DNA from: Plazaster borealis
Lineage: Eukaryota > Echinodermata > Asteroidea > Forcipulatida > Labidiasteridae
Direction: 5' to 3'
Assembly (NCBI GenBank): GCA_021014325.1
Contig: CM037471.1
Location: forward strand, 22,712,818-22,776,817
DNA: 64,000 nt
Made by a program: the position numbers and the translations under genes. Shown here piece by piece: positions 41,831 through 54,140 of the stretch; positions within the stretch are counted from its first letter, which is position 1; the number at the start of each line of letters is the position of its first letter. The notes under the pieces are model-generated. The model was not told the origin of the DNA and ran no database searches. It saw nothing but the letters and a program-made list of their open reading frames with translations.

Positions 41831-42737
41831 TATTCCCACCATGCAAAGTTTCAAATCTTACTTAAGGTATTTTATTATCAAAAGAATTTAGTAATATAAA
41901 AGAGTCTTATTTATGTTCGTAAATGAGAGAGAAGTAATGTGCTTCGTATTATCTAAATGTTGTAATTTTATTATTACTATATAGCTAGCTGTTGTAAACA
42001 GCACTTTGCATAATGTTGTATAGTATTAAATGTCATTCTGAGTTTTAGATAAATCATGGTTATTGAATCTTGATTTTTGTGGCAATTTAGACTTGTGTAT
42101 TTAACTCAAAGATTTTATGATGAAAACACAAGTGGGGGAATGCTAATTGAATCTAAAGCCATTTCCGAAGTAGTGGCTACGGATGTGTCTTGATCACCAC
42201 GAGAACATGCATTGAAGCATTGGAAGCCCATAGCAACAACCCTTGGCAGAAGCCGCCAATATTGGACATTGCCTAGAAAATTGGATGAAATTATTTGTTA
42301 AGCAAAGTAATTTAAAAACTGGGAGTTCAAATCTTTTAGGGATTTATTTTGGACATGCAACAATTAATTTGGTTTGTTTAACAATGTAATTGTTTTCATA
42401 AAATTGCAAAATAAAGGATTGTTCTATTTGTTATTGTCTTCCTTTTTTGCAAATTATGTCATGGAACCTTGGTAATAAAGCTTCAAGCACTGACATGTTG
42501 TTTGTTTTGTTTTGTGTACTTTACTCATGTTTTGTACGAAATAATACAAAGTGCCTGACGCCCTCTTGTGAAAGCAATAACTTCGGTCAAAATTCGTGAT
42601 TTCATTGGTTACTTTTATAATCAACTTTAATATGAATATTCATTAAGTACAGCTAGCCAATCAAATCATCTTCATTGTCCAGGCACGTGTGTGTGGGGGA
42701 ATGATAAACAACGGGCAGCGTGTGCTCGCCGTTGAAG

Positions 42738-42917
42738 ATGCATGGTCGTTATAGTGTTACGAAGTATTACCCCAACTACACGGACATATGTTGGAATTTG
42801 TATGTTGCTGTCACGGACGACACTCACAGAGCAAGATCTGTCGTTGTCATTGTATTGTTCTCCTCAAAAATGTCGTTGGTTCTTGACGAAATGTTTCTGA
42901 GAACCGAGGTTACTTAG
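42738..42917 (+). other. Upstream open reading frame before KCNQ1 start
   Basis: An ATG at 42738 opens 59 codons ending in TAG at 42915-42917, 43 bp before the channel start and in a different frame (starts offset by 223 nt). If this DNA is part of the 5' UTR it would be a uORF able to limit translation. The peptide shows no family I recognise. Confidence 0.3.
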
Positions 42918-42960
42918 ACTTAGAGTCCGAAGTCAGAACACCGCCTTAATTCTCTCTTCT

Positions 42961-43409
42961 ATGTCAAGAATGGCCGAAGCAGACGGTCGACCAAGTCATA
43001 ATTTACGGAAAACAAGCGGATATTCGTACAGTACAGTGAGCTCTAGCCTCGCCGATTTGGAAGTTGAAATGGACCCCGTGAGCACGAGCACCGCATCAGG
43101 CGACGCCTGCATGTACTCGCTACCGTCTGAAGCGGCGACCGCACCGTCGCCTTTGACTGCCACAACTGCCTCGCTACCCAAAAACACCGTAGGCATCGCT
43201 ACAACTGCCATAGGAGGAATTGGCAACAAACCATGCTTAAACAATGTGAACATGAATAATGATGCACAGACGAACAGAGAACTGCAGAGGAAGTATTCAA
43301 TGCATATGAATAGAAGCAAAGCCTTGAAAAAGATGAGTGTTCAGGGACGGGTGTACAACTTTTTAGAGCGCCCCACTGGTTGGAAGTGCTTTATCTACCA
43401 CTTTTTAGT
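42961..43409 (+). CDS. KCNQ1: KCNQ1-type voltage-gated K+ channel, first coding exon
   Basis: ATG at 42961 opens 149 codons plus 2 bases, ending at a consensus donor GTAAGT (43410). The first ~120 residues are a Ser/Thr/Ala-rich cytoplasmic N-terminus without recognised domains. The last part, [20 protein letters not shown] then YHFLV, matches the segment leading into helix S1 of KCNQ1; the PTGWKCF form is the KCNQ1 version, whereas KCNQ2-5 typically have PRGWAF. Known: the KCNQ1 first exon also ends at the start of S1, so the exon boundary is conserved. The tetrameric channel carries slow delayed-rectifier and epithelial K+ current in the plasma membrane. Remaining exons (S1 to C-terminus) are not in this window as far as I can tell. 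Confidence 0.93.
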
Positions 43410-43621
43410 GTAAGTATTTTTTTGAATGTATTTTGGTTGGTTTGTCTAAATACAAAATTTTGCTTCGTTTTTTTTACATACAAATTTTCTCTGCAGATTT
43501 CCATCAAAAACAGAGTAATTTGCTTGCATTTCTTATTAATAACATAGGCCCTATTAATTTTTATCTGAAATGAAGTGTGAATGTGTACATATTCATGTTA
43601 CAATACAATAAAAACTGTAAC

Positions 43622-43702
43622 TCGCGCCGTCTTGGATTTAAATCTTGCCATCTTGGATTTGAAGTGCGCTATCTTGGCTTCGATTGCGCCATCTTGGATT
43701 TT
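43622..43702. repeat. Four GCCATCTTGGATTT units spaced 20-21 bp
   Basis: CTTGG cores start at 43631, 43652, 43673 and 43693. Two of the units read GCCATCTTGGATTT exactly; the other two are close variants. The inverse, AAATCCAAGATGGC, resembles the YY1 site AAGATGGC. The spacing of two helical turns puts all sites on one face. Function is inferred. Confidence 0.6.
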
Positions 43703-44817
43703 TTGTCCGGCAGGGTCCCAGATGTGGCGAATGCCCACCCTATTACTGCCGTGGTGCGAGAAGTCTGGTTGGCTGTTTCAGATGGACCTCCTGATTGGTC
43801 GGAATCTATATTGTACGCTGACCTCTGACCTGCAAGATTGCTCCTAAATTGCAACGCGTCTCTGATTGGATGTTTTAAACGGATCTCCTGAGTGGTCAGC
43901 AATGACGTCTGTGTTTTTGTTAGAATGCATGGGATGTGATGGATATGATGAGTACTGCCAAAGTGTGCCTGTTAACACGTCTTAAAGTGTTAAAGTGATT
44001 GGTTCCTTATTTTTCAGAGGAAAAGGCATTTTTTTTTCCAAAACAACCTTTATCTCTGTCCGTAGTATAGGGCAATGTGATGCTTTTGTGCTTGCGTAAT
44101 GAGATTGGACTGCACCATTATACTACGGGTATGGTATGATTTGGATGATGCAAGGGCAGGCTCTTTTAACCCCCCCCCCCCCCCCACTCAGGGGAAATGT
44201 TAACAAAATTCTCACAGTGAGTGAAAAAGTGGCAGTCGGATTTGGCATCTTTTCCCCCTTTCTTTTAGTATTGTAATATTTAGGATAAGATTTTGCCTTG
44301 TCAGTAATTATAAAAACAATTCTTTGTAAAATTCTGTCCTGGGGAAGGAAAACAAATCCTTTACTAAAATCCTTGGAACTTTTGACAAAATTGTGGCTTT
44401 CATGTCATTATTTTGGGGGTATTTCCAACCATAATGAAAGTGACACTGCAACTTACCAAGACTTACCAACTCTCAAGTCAAAGTATAAAAAAAAAGAATG
44501 TGAACAGAAACATAAACAAATTAGCAACATTCGAGAAGCTTGGGTAATTTGGTTTAATTAAAAAGAAACCCTTTCACAGCAACAGAAAGAAGTAAGTTCT
44601 TTCCTGTTTTACTTCAATGGCTGTGTAAAACAACAAACTGACGGGTTTTCATTTGTCTCCTTTGTGATTAATTTTTACAGGGAAAAAATTGATGTAACTT
44701 TTTACTCTGAGCTAAGATGAGAACCAGAAACTAAACACCTTTTTTCAATGGCCGACTTTTTTAAATCTCAAGGACAACTCCGGTAATATGAGAGATGACA
44801 ATTTTAGGCGTAGGGCC

Positions 44818-45010
44818 TACATACTTGTTGCTGCCTGAGCGTCCCTGAAAATTTAATTAAATTTGCATATACAGCACCAACTAATATCGAGTCCCTCGCA
44901 AACAATGATTGGCAATCAGTAATTAAAATTTGTAGAGTAAGCATTAATGCTGTCCCCCAGTAATTATCTCTCATCAAGTAACAAAATGCTACTGCTGGAT
45001 TGTTTAGTGG
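44818..45010. promoter_or_regulatory. Candidate enhancer-like block in KCNQ1 intron
   Basis: Non-repetitive AT-rich sequence with TTTAATTAAATTTGCATATA, which joins a paired-homeodomain-like TAATTA site to an octamer ATTTGCAT, and several further AATTA and TTAAT sites. A 129-codon minus frame spans it but looks like chance. Regulatory function is a guess. Confidence 0.25.
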
Positions 45011-45277
45011 TTGATTCATAAAAGTGGGTAGGGGAAGTGCCACTCCCCCTCCCACCCCCTTGAGCAGGGAAGCTATTTTCTTAGGAATAGAAGTTACATT
45101 TTGGAGGCGTTTTATGACAAGTTCTTCTTTTAATCCATAACAAAGCGAGATTGTTGAGATATTTATAATAATTAACAATAATGATACAAACATTTTTTAT
45201 AACGCTTGTTTTTCCAATGGTTGCAATGCGCTGAATAGTGTAAAAAGAAATCACATAAAAACTACTTCAATATGGTT

Positions 45278-45400
45278 TTTGAGGCATTGCATGGTGAGGT
45301 ATCAATGTTTATTTGGTTTGCGGTAACACCATGTGTATATATCTACTGTGCTGTGTAGATTTTGCTCTTTGAGAACTTGTCTTGCTATTTATTCTACTGC
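45278..45400. repeat. Fragment of the Penelope-like repeat arm
   Basis: GAGGCATTGCATGGTGAGGT and TTTGGTTTGCGGTAACACCA match 30407-30465 in the same order, then similarity fades after the CTACTGTGCTGTG region. Confidence 0.55.
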
Positions 45401-46654
45401 TACTTCAAGTTACAACTTTGAAAATTAAACTACCCAGAAGTGATGATTTGCTGCTAAAAAAACCACCCCAAAATACACGCTGTACATGAATTGACAGTTA
45501 AGGACCTAGGGATACTGTAAACCTTTTGATAGCATTAAATGCCCATTGAGTTCTATCTCTGTGTACTGTATAGTATGACTGTATGGGACTGGCCTGCAGA
45601 TGAGTTGTCAAATTATACGAACAGCATGTTTTTCAATCAGTGCTGATTATCACTTGAGATAATTTACTGTCAGTGCAGAGGTAGGGACACTGCATTCGCA
45701 CTGTGAGTTAAGTTTGATAAGATACTGATCAACCATGAAATAAACTAAGTTGGACATTTTGAAAGGCAATCAGTGTGTAAAATATATCATTGGTTTATTC
45801 GACATACATTACCATCCTAAACAATACAAACGTCTATTTTGTCTAGAATTAATGCACACTTACTAAATGAGGTGTAATTAAATTGTAAGGCTCCTACTTC
45901 AATATTTATATTTTGGGAGAGGGATTGTTAATATTTATGTTTTTTGCATCGCCGATTCTCATGGTACTTAAACGGATCAACCCTGCATCCGCCAGAAGGG
46001 GAGTGGAACTACTTGCTAAACTCAACTCAAAAATGGAAACAGAAATGCAGGTACTCGCTCATCTTGTAATTCTCTCCAAAGGGGACATGAACAATTTTTT
46101 TTTATGAAGTCAAAAAAATTTAAGGGAAATTTAAGGACACTACTCACTTAACTAATAAATAAATAAATACAACATTACCTTAACATTATGAACCAGGCTG
46201 GACGATGTGCAGATAATAATAAATAAATACAATGTAGGCTGACCACTATCTGTGCTAGTACTTTTGTACTGAGAGCCTTCAGTTTATACATAGAAAGTAT
46301 AGAGCCGCCGTCTGACCACCCTGATGTCCCAAGCCACAGTTTTAGAATGCCACACCTAGATTTGGTGCCTTGGTTTTATACCCAATAGGAAACTCTTTGT
46401 TTAAATGCACAAGTAATCATTAAATCTAAATTGAGGGGAACTAATAATACAAACAATGTGAACACATTCCTTGCAGGCAAATGGTGGCTGGCAAGGGAAT
46501 GATGAATAACCAAAATAACTGACTACATTGTACCCCCATCTGGCACAACAATCTACATTCATTGCAGGCCAGAACAGAGCCAGCACATGTGTTGAAACAC
46601 TATAACAAAAGGAGCTTGGAATGCAACACAAAGCATGTTCATTACAGTACCCAG

Positions 46655-46768
46655 AACAAAATAGGGAGACCCCAACATTAGGGCTAGATAGCTCAGTCGG
46701 TAGAGTGCCGGCTCGTTAAATGTGGCAGGTTCAGCTCCCGCTCTAGTCAATTTTTCTTTGTTCAACCC
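46655..46768 (+). repeat. tRNA-derived SINE copy
   Basis: Leader ACAAAATAGGGAGACCCCAA, tRNA-like GGGCTAGATAGCTCAGTCGG, T-arm GGTTCAGCTCCCGCTCTAGT, tail TTTTTCTTTGTTCAACCCC. The T-arm and anticodon region have decayed. Confidence 0.75.
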
Positions 46769-49034
46769 CAAATTATTTTAAAAACTCAGTTTGGTTACAA
46801 GGTTTGAGTCAGGATTTTCAAGAAGGATTCTCATTCCTATTTTAGTTTGGTTTTGTTTGGTTGAGGGTCTGCTCATTTTGACATAATCACTTGTGAGACA
46901 GAGCTCTGTTACACATACTAAATACAAATTTCCCTCTTTCAAACAACCTTCCCCCCTAAACAAAAACAACAACAACAACCGAAAACAAGGATCGAGACGA
47001 GCTTTGAGACACATGATGGATTCTCCAATATGTTCATTTTTTAACAGATGTCCGCTTTAATTTCTGCTATGTTTGGAATATTTCCTACTGACGAACTTAA
47101 TTTCCTCAACACAAGTGTTGCTTAATGGTTTTTTTTTTAAGGATGAATATTTATTTGTTATTGCTATACCATGTGGGATTTGATATTCTACTTCTCCTTT
47201 AAGAATTATTAATTGACATATTATGGTTCATATTTGTACTTATTGTAAATCATTCTCAATTCAACCCTTGGTCTGAGACAAATTGATAATAAAACAAAAT
47301 CATTCAAATTGAATTGAAATTGAACATGACGGTATCGTCGCGTCAGTGTCAAACCTCGATTGTGCAACAACATCGTATCTCGCACGAAAATGCTCTGTGC
47401 AAAAAGTGTTGTAACTCGGCGCGTGTTGGTTTTGCGTGAATATCGGGGTTGTGTTATTGTGAGCCATACAACATTCTGCACAAATCAAACCAGCAATGTG
47501 ATGCTATTTTAGGAGATAAAATGTTTTTGTACTGACATGAAAATATGTAGCTCTAGAAAAAATATAGTAAAATTCTCAGCATAATGAGTACACTTTAAAT
47601 ATTTACAAATACAAATCTTTTTTCTGATAATTCACATAAAAGCACAGAATAGCGCCTTCATGGCCTAAAAGCTCTTTATTATTTTGTGGTTTAAATTCAC
47701 TTACAGTACTTAGCAGTACGGGTTTCAGCCAGAATTCTGAAATATTTGCCCCAGATATGCTGGGAATTGGAGGAAAAAGTGCACAAAATTTCTCGCCTAT
47801 GTGTAGTTCACTTTTACATACATGTATTGAAAAATAAAGTACGGTACAGGATGTCCAAAAAGAGACCCAGAATCCCCTCTGGCTAACTATAAGTGAAGAG
47901 TAATCCCAAAGAATTATTCTTTGTCAAAAAGGATGGATTCGTCTGGATTCCTGGACCCATAACAAGTAGTTCTAACAATGAGGAGCAATTGTCTCTTTGA
48001 GATGTTCCTGGAGACTACGATCGATCGATCGAGCTGAAGAAATCAAACATCCCTGTAAATTATGACAGTGTGCAGTCTTTTGAGATAAGACTTTGAAAAG
48101 GTCGATAAGCACAGGATTAAGATAAATGAATTAAAAAAACCTTATAGGGGCCTATGTGAGCAATCCTGGACATTCTAGAAGAAGCAATGAACTATGTTTG
48201 CACTAAACAAAACAAAAAACAATTTGACCTTGCCCTTTCGGCTGACCTTCAAGATATGAAAGGGGTCTCCTTTTAGTACAGTCATTTCAACAGTGAGAAC
48301 AAGGAGCGCCTGGCAATTTCAGCAATTATTTCATTAGGATTGTTTTGCTAAAATGCACCCTTGATGTGTGCTTTCAAAGGCTAACAAGACAGTCGCGGGT
48401 CCCGCTCTTTGTGTCTGAAAAGTGTAAATAGTGTATGTTTGATCAGATGCAGTGGATTATTTCTCTATTTGTATACGTAGTCAATAATTTATGCTGTCTA
48501 TACTCTTAAGATTCCGCCACAATATGGGGATGAGTGGTACCAGCTTTGAAGGGGACGTGTGTCTTCCGTACATAATACAAGGTAACCAGACATGGTCTAT
48601 GAATAATAATTTTTGACGCATGTAGGAACAAAATCTTTCTGTTATTTCCCCATTTGAATTTATTAATTTACGAACCTTTTTGTACGTACTGAAGAAAGCA
48701 AGTTTGATAGGTACATGTATGCTCAAATGCGCCATGTCCCAACGTGCATGATCGACATGCAAAGGATTCTGGGTGAAATCCAAGCATAACACCGGCGACC
48801 ATCATGGCGCTCTGATTTTAAAACAGTGTGGTACACAACTATAAAACCTGGCATAGTTACATGTAAACTACAGCATGGTGCCCATCTTGGCATCTTGAAT
48901 TATATTTTAACTGTACTCAGTCTCCCAAGATGCATTGCAGTATATTTTTAAGATGGCGTTTGTGCATTGGGCTATTGCTGTGCGTGTTTTAAAAAAACAT
49001 ACAATGATTGACTTCTACTACCTCTCCATATTCT

Positions 49035-49222
49035 GGGCCCAATTTCATAGAGCTGCTTAAGCAGAAAATATTGCTTAACAATTTTCTGCTTAGCAGAAAT
49101 GAGCAGGATACGAGTCACAAATTGTACACGTGATATGGTAGTTTGGCTGGTAACCTTAGTCTGGTTAATTTTGTTGTGCTTAGCTACTTTTTGTGCTTAA
49201 GCAGCTCTATGAAATTGGGCCC
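49035..49222. repeat. Best copy of the GGGCCCAATTTCATAG MITE (188 bp)
   Basis: The left end GGGCCCAATTTCATAGAGCT and right end AGCTCTATGAAATTGGGCCC are perfect inverses of 20 bp, and pairing continues through GCTTAAGCAG. The interior AGCAGGATACGAGTCACAAA is shared with at least three other copies in the window. Confidence 0.88.
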
Positions 49223-50277
49223 TGGTCTTGGCCTTGGTTAGCTGCCTCACCATTTTCTCTAGGCATCTTTACAGACACAGCCTATAGATGCACTTACACA
49301 TGTAGCAGCTCATATTTCAACCAACATCAATGCAGAAAATTTGCTTATCAAATTGATTGGACCAGAGGAAGCCAGTTAGCAAATACTTTTATGATGTACA
49401 GCTCTATGAAATTAGCCCCATCTGGTCATCAAGGCCAGTCACGATAGAGTTCCTGGGGAATTAGGTTCTAAGAGGAAAGAACTTTTTTTCTCTCTCTCTC
49501 TAAACACCTGTATTCTGGATAACACCAAGGAATTAGCATAATCTGTGTTTAGAAACCTTGTATGATTTTGAAGGTTTTTTCCATATGTAGTGGTACTTTA
49601 GGTCTTGTTCAGGCAGCCCATCATCAAACCACGTGAGATCCTATGAGAGTTACTGGATTAATTAGGCTGAGCCCTAGCTCTACCGTCTGAGTAGAGGGAA
49701 TTTGAGTTGCGCAGGCTTTGCAGATCTGGTGTTACAATCACCAGGGGTGCAATTTGAGATGCTGGCTACAAATTTCAAATGAGTCACATTGCACGGAAGA
49801 ATATTGGTGATGTAACTCCCCGTCTTCTAAGTCCGTCTTTCATGTCGGACTGAGTGGTGCATTTACTAATCAATTGTTTCTTTATGTAAGGTACAGTTAT
49901 ATATTAAAAAATCATCTGGCTAAAAGAAAAATCATTACTTAATGAAATGACATCCTTGCACTTTCGTTAGTGTCAGATTTGTAATGTTAGAGGCATTGAA
50001 CGTTAACGCTCAGTGTGTGACTTTTGAGTGTAGTGAATCAAAAAAAGTCTGAAGCGGTAAATTTTTTAGTACTTTATCAGGGTGCTCCCCATGCACAAGC
50101 TACCGTATCAGGCCGATACGCACGAATTGCTGCCAATATGCAAAACAAAGAATATATCCAATGTATTTTTTTTTTAAACTGAAGCGTAAAACCATTTAGA
50201 TGCCCCAGCACTGTGGGGATTTCGAAACCAAAGTAAGAACACCAATTAAAAAACATTCTGAGGACCTCGTTTCAATT

Positions 50278-50352
50278 TATCACCGTAGTCAAGCGGTTAT
50301 AGACTTAAGGACTTGCAATCACAAGGTCGTGTGTTCGAATCCGGCCAAGCTT
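50278..50352 (+). repeat. tRNA-like sequence, probably a SINE head
   Basis: GTAGTCAAGCGGTTATAGAC resembles a D arm and GGTCGTGTGTTCGAATCC a T arm, separated by an anticodon-like hairpin region. The acceptor stem does not pair. A related minus-strand T arm (GGGTTCGAATCCCAG inverted) is at about 50945-50965. Confidence 0.35.
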
Positions 50353-51619
50353 ACTACTGATTATACAAAGTATTGTCGTCTAGTTACTGAATCACAATTT
50401 ATTTATTTCTGCAATTCATAATCATAGATGTTAAGCCAATGTTTGTATTGAGAGAGATTGGCTGTTGCCAACTTGGCGTTTATATCCCCTAGTGGGAGCT
50501 TTGCTGAGTTCCTTTGTTGGGAAGATCATCTAAACAACAACTCAGCGTGCTCAGGACAAACTTCCCAAATTTGGGTCCAGAATGCCCCACAGTTTTGAAA
50601 AATCCTGTGGAGAACCTGGACTATCTTCATTATCATCCCTGTTCACCAAGCCCTCACGTGTTCTATACGCACTGGGGAGCTTGCGACCTAAACACGACCT
50701 GACTTTATGAGTGGGGGGGGGGTGGGCGGTCAATATCAAACAAATTATCAACTCAACTCAATCCTCAAAGTTATCCATTTACTTGGTAAGAATGGAAGCA
50801 AATGGACATTGCTGAAATGGGACACCGCCTTGGTCAGAGCTGCATTCCTAAAGGCTTGAGACGTTGCCAGATGGCCTCCACTTGATTGATTGACCGATGA
50901 AAATATGGCTGAATAACTTGCAGACTACCATATGGCAGGTATAACTGGGATTCGAACCCACACTGCCAGTGATAATTTGACCACAAGAACTTGCATCGTG
51001 TGTTTGTACCAGCTCATCATGAAATGAAACACACAAGCTAAAGGATGGTACTTTCGTGGATCTGACGATCCGTTAATAACTGATACCGTGCTTCCTCATA
51101 AAATGTTCCTCAGAAATGATCCCTAATGGAGAATAAAAGATCGATGTCTATTAACAGGATTTCTCTTGTGAGACACCTTTCAGACAGGAAAGGTATCACT
51201 TTCAGCACTCTGTGCAAATTTACCTTCAAGAGCAAACTGTGGCAAAGTGAATGCAGTTTATTTACTCGCTGCGCTTGCAATGAAAAATCAGCTTTTACGT
51301 GTCTCTAAAAAAGATCTATTGATAGACTGTAAAACAAACATTAAGTCAATTAACATTTTTGAAGTAATTATGAAAATTTATAATGCCACCTATATTAAGA
51401 AAACAGATTTTTACTTTTTTTTAATAGAGTATTGTTGTTCGATAGAAGATTCACATTCATGATTTGTTGAATAACTCTAACTTTGTTTCTAGGCGTTTTG
51501 ACTTGAACCCTCCTGATTTCACCAGCTTTATAGTAATTTGGTCCCAGCACCAGCTATTTCAAGGGGAACCAAGCGAGGACAAGAGCAATTATTGCCTCTG
51601 TTGCCTCCATTAAGTATCA

Positions 51620-51775
51620 GCGCCCAATTTCAAAGAGCCGCTTGAAGCAGAAATTACTGCTTAACAGTTTTCTGCTTAGCAAAAATGTGCAGGATACCAA
51701 TCAAATATGGTATTTGGCTGGTAACCTTAATCTGGTAAGCATAATGTTGCTGTGCTTGGCTACTTTTTATACTAA
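51620..51775. repeat. Diverged MITE, GGGCCCAATTTCA family
   Basis: Starts GCGCCCAATTTCAAAGAGCC, contains TTTCTGCTTAGCAAAAATG and GGTAACCTTAATCTGGTAAG, then is truncated in TTGGCTACTTTTT without the right terminus. Confidence 0.6.
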
Positions 51776-52839
51776 ATATGCAGGATACCAGTGAAAAATT
51801 ATAGATATTACATGGTATTTGTATTTATTTATTAATTTATTTGTAGATTTCTTATTTTTTTGGAGGGGAGGGGGGAATCCACAAGACCACAGGGAATTGT
51901 AGCTCAACATTTTTACTGGACCAGAATTCTTGTACAAGACCAGAATCAACATGAGAAAAACACAGTTTAACAAATTAACTGTTGTTATTTGAACAAGCAC
52001 AAAGAGAAAATTTATGCTCATTTGTCTTATGGGTCAGAATTCTTTGATATTCAACAGAATTGAAAGATATATTTATCATACTCAAAAGTCATCATTTGAG
52101 CTAAATTCACTGCACTCAGGCTATGGTCTTACCCCATGCAAGGCTTTCCCATTAAATATGCCAATTACATTCACACATGCGCACATACACTTGGTTGAGA
52201 AACGCCATGGAGTTGTCCCCTAGGCATACACACAAATGCTTGTGCATCACGCCACCACCAGCCCCCCATACAAAAGGGCAAGATGTTCCCTCATTTTGCC
52301 CACCAGTAGCATTAGTGCGCACTCACGATGTTTAATTTGCATATTTCATGGGAGGGCTGTGCATTGTTTGACTGTAAACAGGTTCAATCAAAAATATACA
52401 GAAGTTACTCATTGAGCTTTGAAGACATTTGTGCTACGTGTAGGTTTCCATAATGCAAAATTTTTCCCAGATTTCTTTGAATTTTTTTCGGTGCTGTTTG
52501 TTTATGGGTTGCTTTTCCGACTCCAACTTCAAATTCAATTTTTTTTTTCCACAGTATCAAATATCAGGAACAATTTCATGGGAGAATATCAGATAGAAAA
52601 TTTATAATTCCAGAGCAAAGAATAAGTATGGAAAATGGATGATACCAAGTTGTTCATTATTTGGTAAGCTTTATTATTAATTGATCTCACCCTAAGATCT
52701 AAAGCACTAAACAAATGTATCACAATAAATATAAATTCTCAAATTCTTTTCCTTAAATTTTTAACATACAGGTGAATAATAATATATGTAGTGAAATAAA
52801 TCTTACAAAATAATAACAATAATAAGGACATAATAATAA

Positions 52840-52985
52840 TAATACGCAGTTCTTATATAGCGCTTTATACTCCCGATGGGTGTCTCAAAGCGCTCAGTAT
52901 TTTTCCTACAAGGTACGTGGAGTTACGTGTTGAAGTATGAGACCTATTCCTTTGCATGTAATGGTTTACAAGGTGCTGTGGTTGT
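52840..52985. repeat. Interspersed repeat shared with 5949 and 8690
   Basis: The three places share a run like CGCTTTATACTCCCGATGGG, CTCAAAGCGCTCAGTATTTT, CTACAAGGTACG and TTTACAAGGTGCTGTGGT, starting near an (ATA)n stretch. Likely a SINE or MITE of unknown class. Confidence 0.6.
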
Positions 52986-53035
52986 TACTGGCTCCCCCCC
53001 CCAAAAAAAAAAACAACCAAAAAACAAACAAACCC

Positions 53036-53146
53036 TGAAGATATTGACAAAATAGGGAGAACACCAACGTAAGACTAGTTAACTCAGTTTGTAAACCCAA
53101 AGGTCACAGGTTCAAATCTTGCTCTAGTCAATTTTTCATTGTTCAC
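53036..53146 (+). repeat. tRNA-derived SINE copy with shortened head
   Basis: Leader GACAAAATAGGGAGAACACC, then AGACTAGTTAACTCAGTTTG and GGTTCAAATCTTGCTCTAGT. About 20 bp of the anticodon region has been lost. Confidence 0.7.
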
Positions 53147-53834
53147 ATCCGATTTAAAATATTCGTAGATACACAAGCTTTGGGATAGTGTCATGTATTG
53201 TATTTCTAGACACACACTAAATTTGTTTATAAATCTGTGAACAAAATTGAAGCGTATACTAACACCTTGAGATAATTTGAAAATGCAAAGGGTAAGTGTG
53301 GACTTGCTGTTTTTAAAATAGTTACAATAAGCCGTCTTGTCCTTGATGTTTTCTTTCAATCAAAAATTGACGATGTGAAAAGCCACCACTAGGCAAACAC
53401 TTTGCCTGGCTGTGCACATCTCGGGGCGCCTGTCCATAGAGAACCTTTTAAAGACAAAACCAAATTAATTACTGTAATGTGAAGAAGGGACCCAGTGCTG
53501 CATGAATATTTGATTTGGCCCCGGCGCTCTAATCGCATCTTAGGGAAATTAATGATTTGATAGTGCACGGTGCTTTCGCTTCCTAATGAGTGGTGATCAC
53601 TCAAACAGGTTTAGTGTGGCGTTCATTTCCAAGAAGATTGACCCCCCTCAAAGATGGCTGATTGCCTCCAATGACAAGCATGATGAAATATTCTATTATT
53701 GCAATGCTTTGATTTTGATTGGAGTGTTAATTAATTGGGCTTGGGACAGTGGCAGATCCTGTTATGTTGACACAAGGTCAGAGTTTAAGGGTCAACCTCT
53801 CCCCTGCAGTATCTTGCACCTTTTTTTTTACACT

Positions 53835-54140
53835 TTGAAAAGGTCGTTTTGGCCTCTTGCTTGAGATTAATCTTGGCCACTTGCTTGGGACAAATTTTGA
53901 CCACTTACTTGGTACTAAATTTTGCCACTTGCTAGTCCGTGGACTAATTTTGGCCACTTGCTTGGGACTAATTTTGGCCACATACTTGTGGGACTAATTT
54001 TGGCCACTTCCTTGAGACTAAGTTTGGCTTCTTGCTTGGGACAAATTTAGGCCACAGGACTAGTTTTGGCCACTTGCTAGTCCCTGGACTAATTTTGGCG
54101 ACTTGCTTGTGACTAAGTTTGGCTACTTGCTTGGGATTAC
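53835..54140. repeat. Decayed 26-28-bp minisatellite
   Basis: About eleven variants of TTTTGGCCACTTGCTTGGGA plus CTAA, with indels and point changes. On the minus strand it gives a Lys/Trp/Ser-rich frame (PSKWPKF-like) that should not be called a gene. Confidence 0.85.

Larger units (their letters stand above)
34721..42960. other. Intergenic region between ARHGAP1 and KCNQ1-type gene
   Basis: This 8.2 kb has no exon I can support. It includes the ARHGAP1 3' UTR of unknown length. Plausible poly(A) signals on the plus strand are AATAAA at 35486, 38411 and 38423, and again at 42410 and 42474; the last lies 480 bp before the KCNQ1 start and is followed by T/GT-rich sequence. The rest is mostly inverted-repeat elements and a 35-bp minisatellite, listed separately. 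Confidence 0.55.

Noticed and set aside
44804..45193. 129-codon minus-strand frame with a signal-peptide-like start
   Set aside because: The rest of the peptide has no recognisable domain, and its AT-rich N-terminal codons (runs of Ile/Leu) are typical of non-coding DNA; kept only as a possible regulatory block.
48022..48033. GATCGATCGATC palindrome as a regulatory site
   Set aside because: It is a short simple repeat with no further context to support a function.
53778..53981. Minus-strand Lys/Trp/Ser repeat protein
   Set aside because: It comes from the degenerate 26-28-bp minisatellite at 53835-54140.
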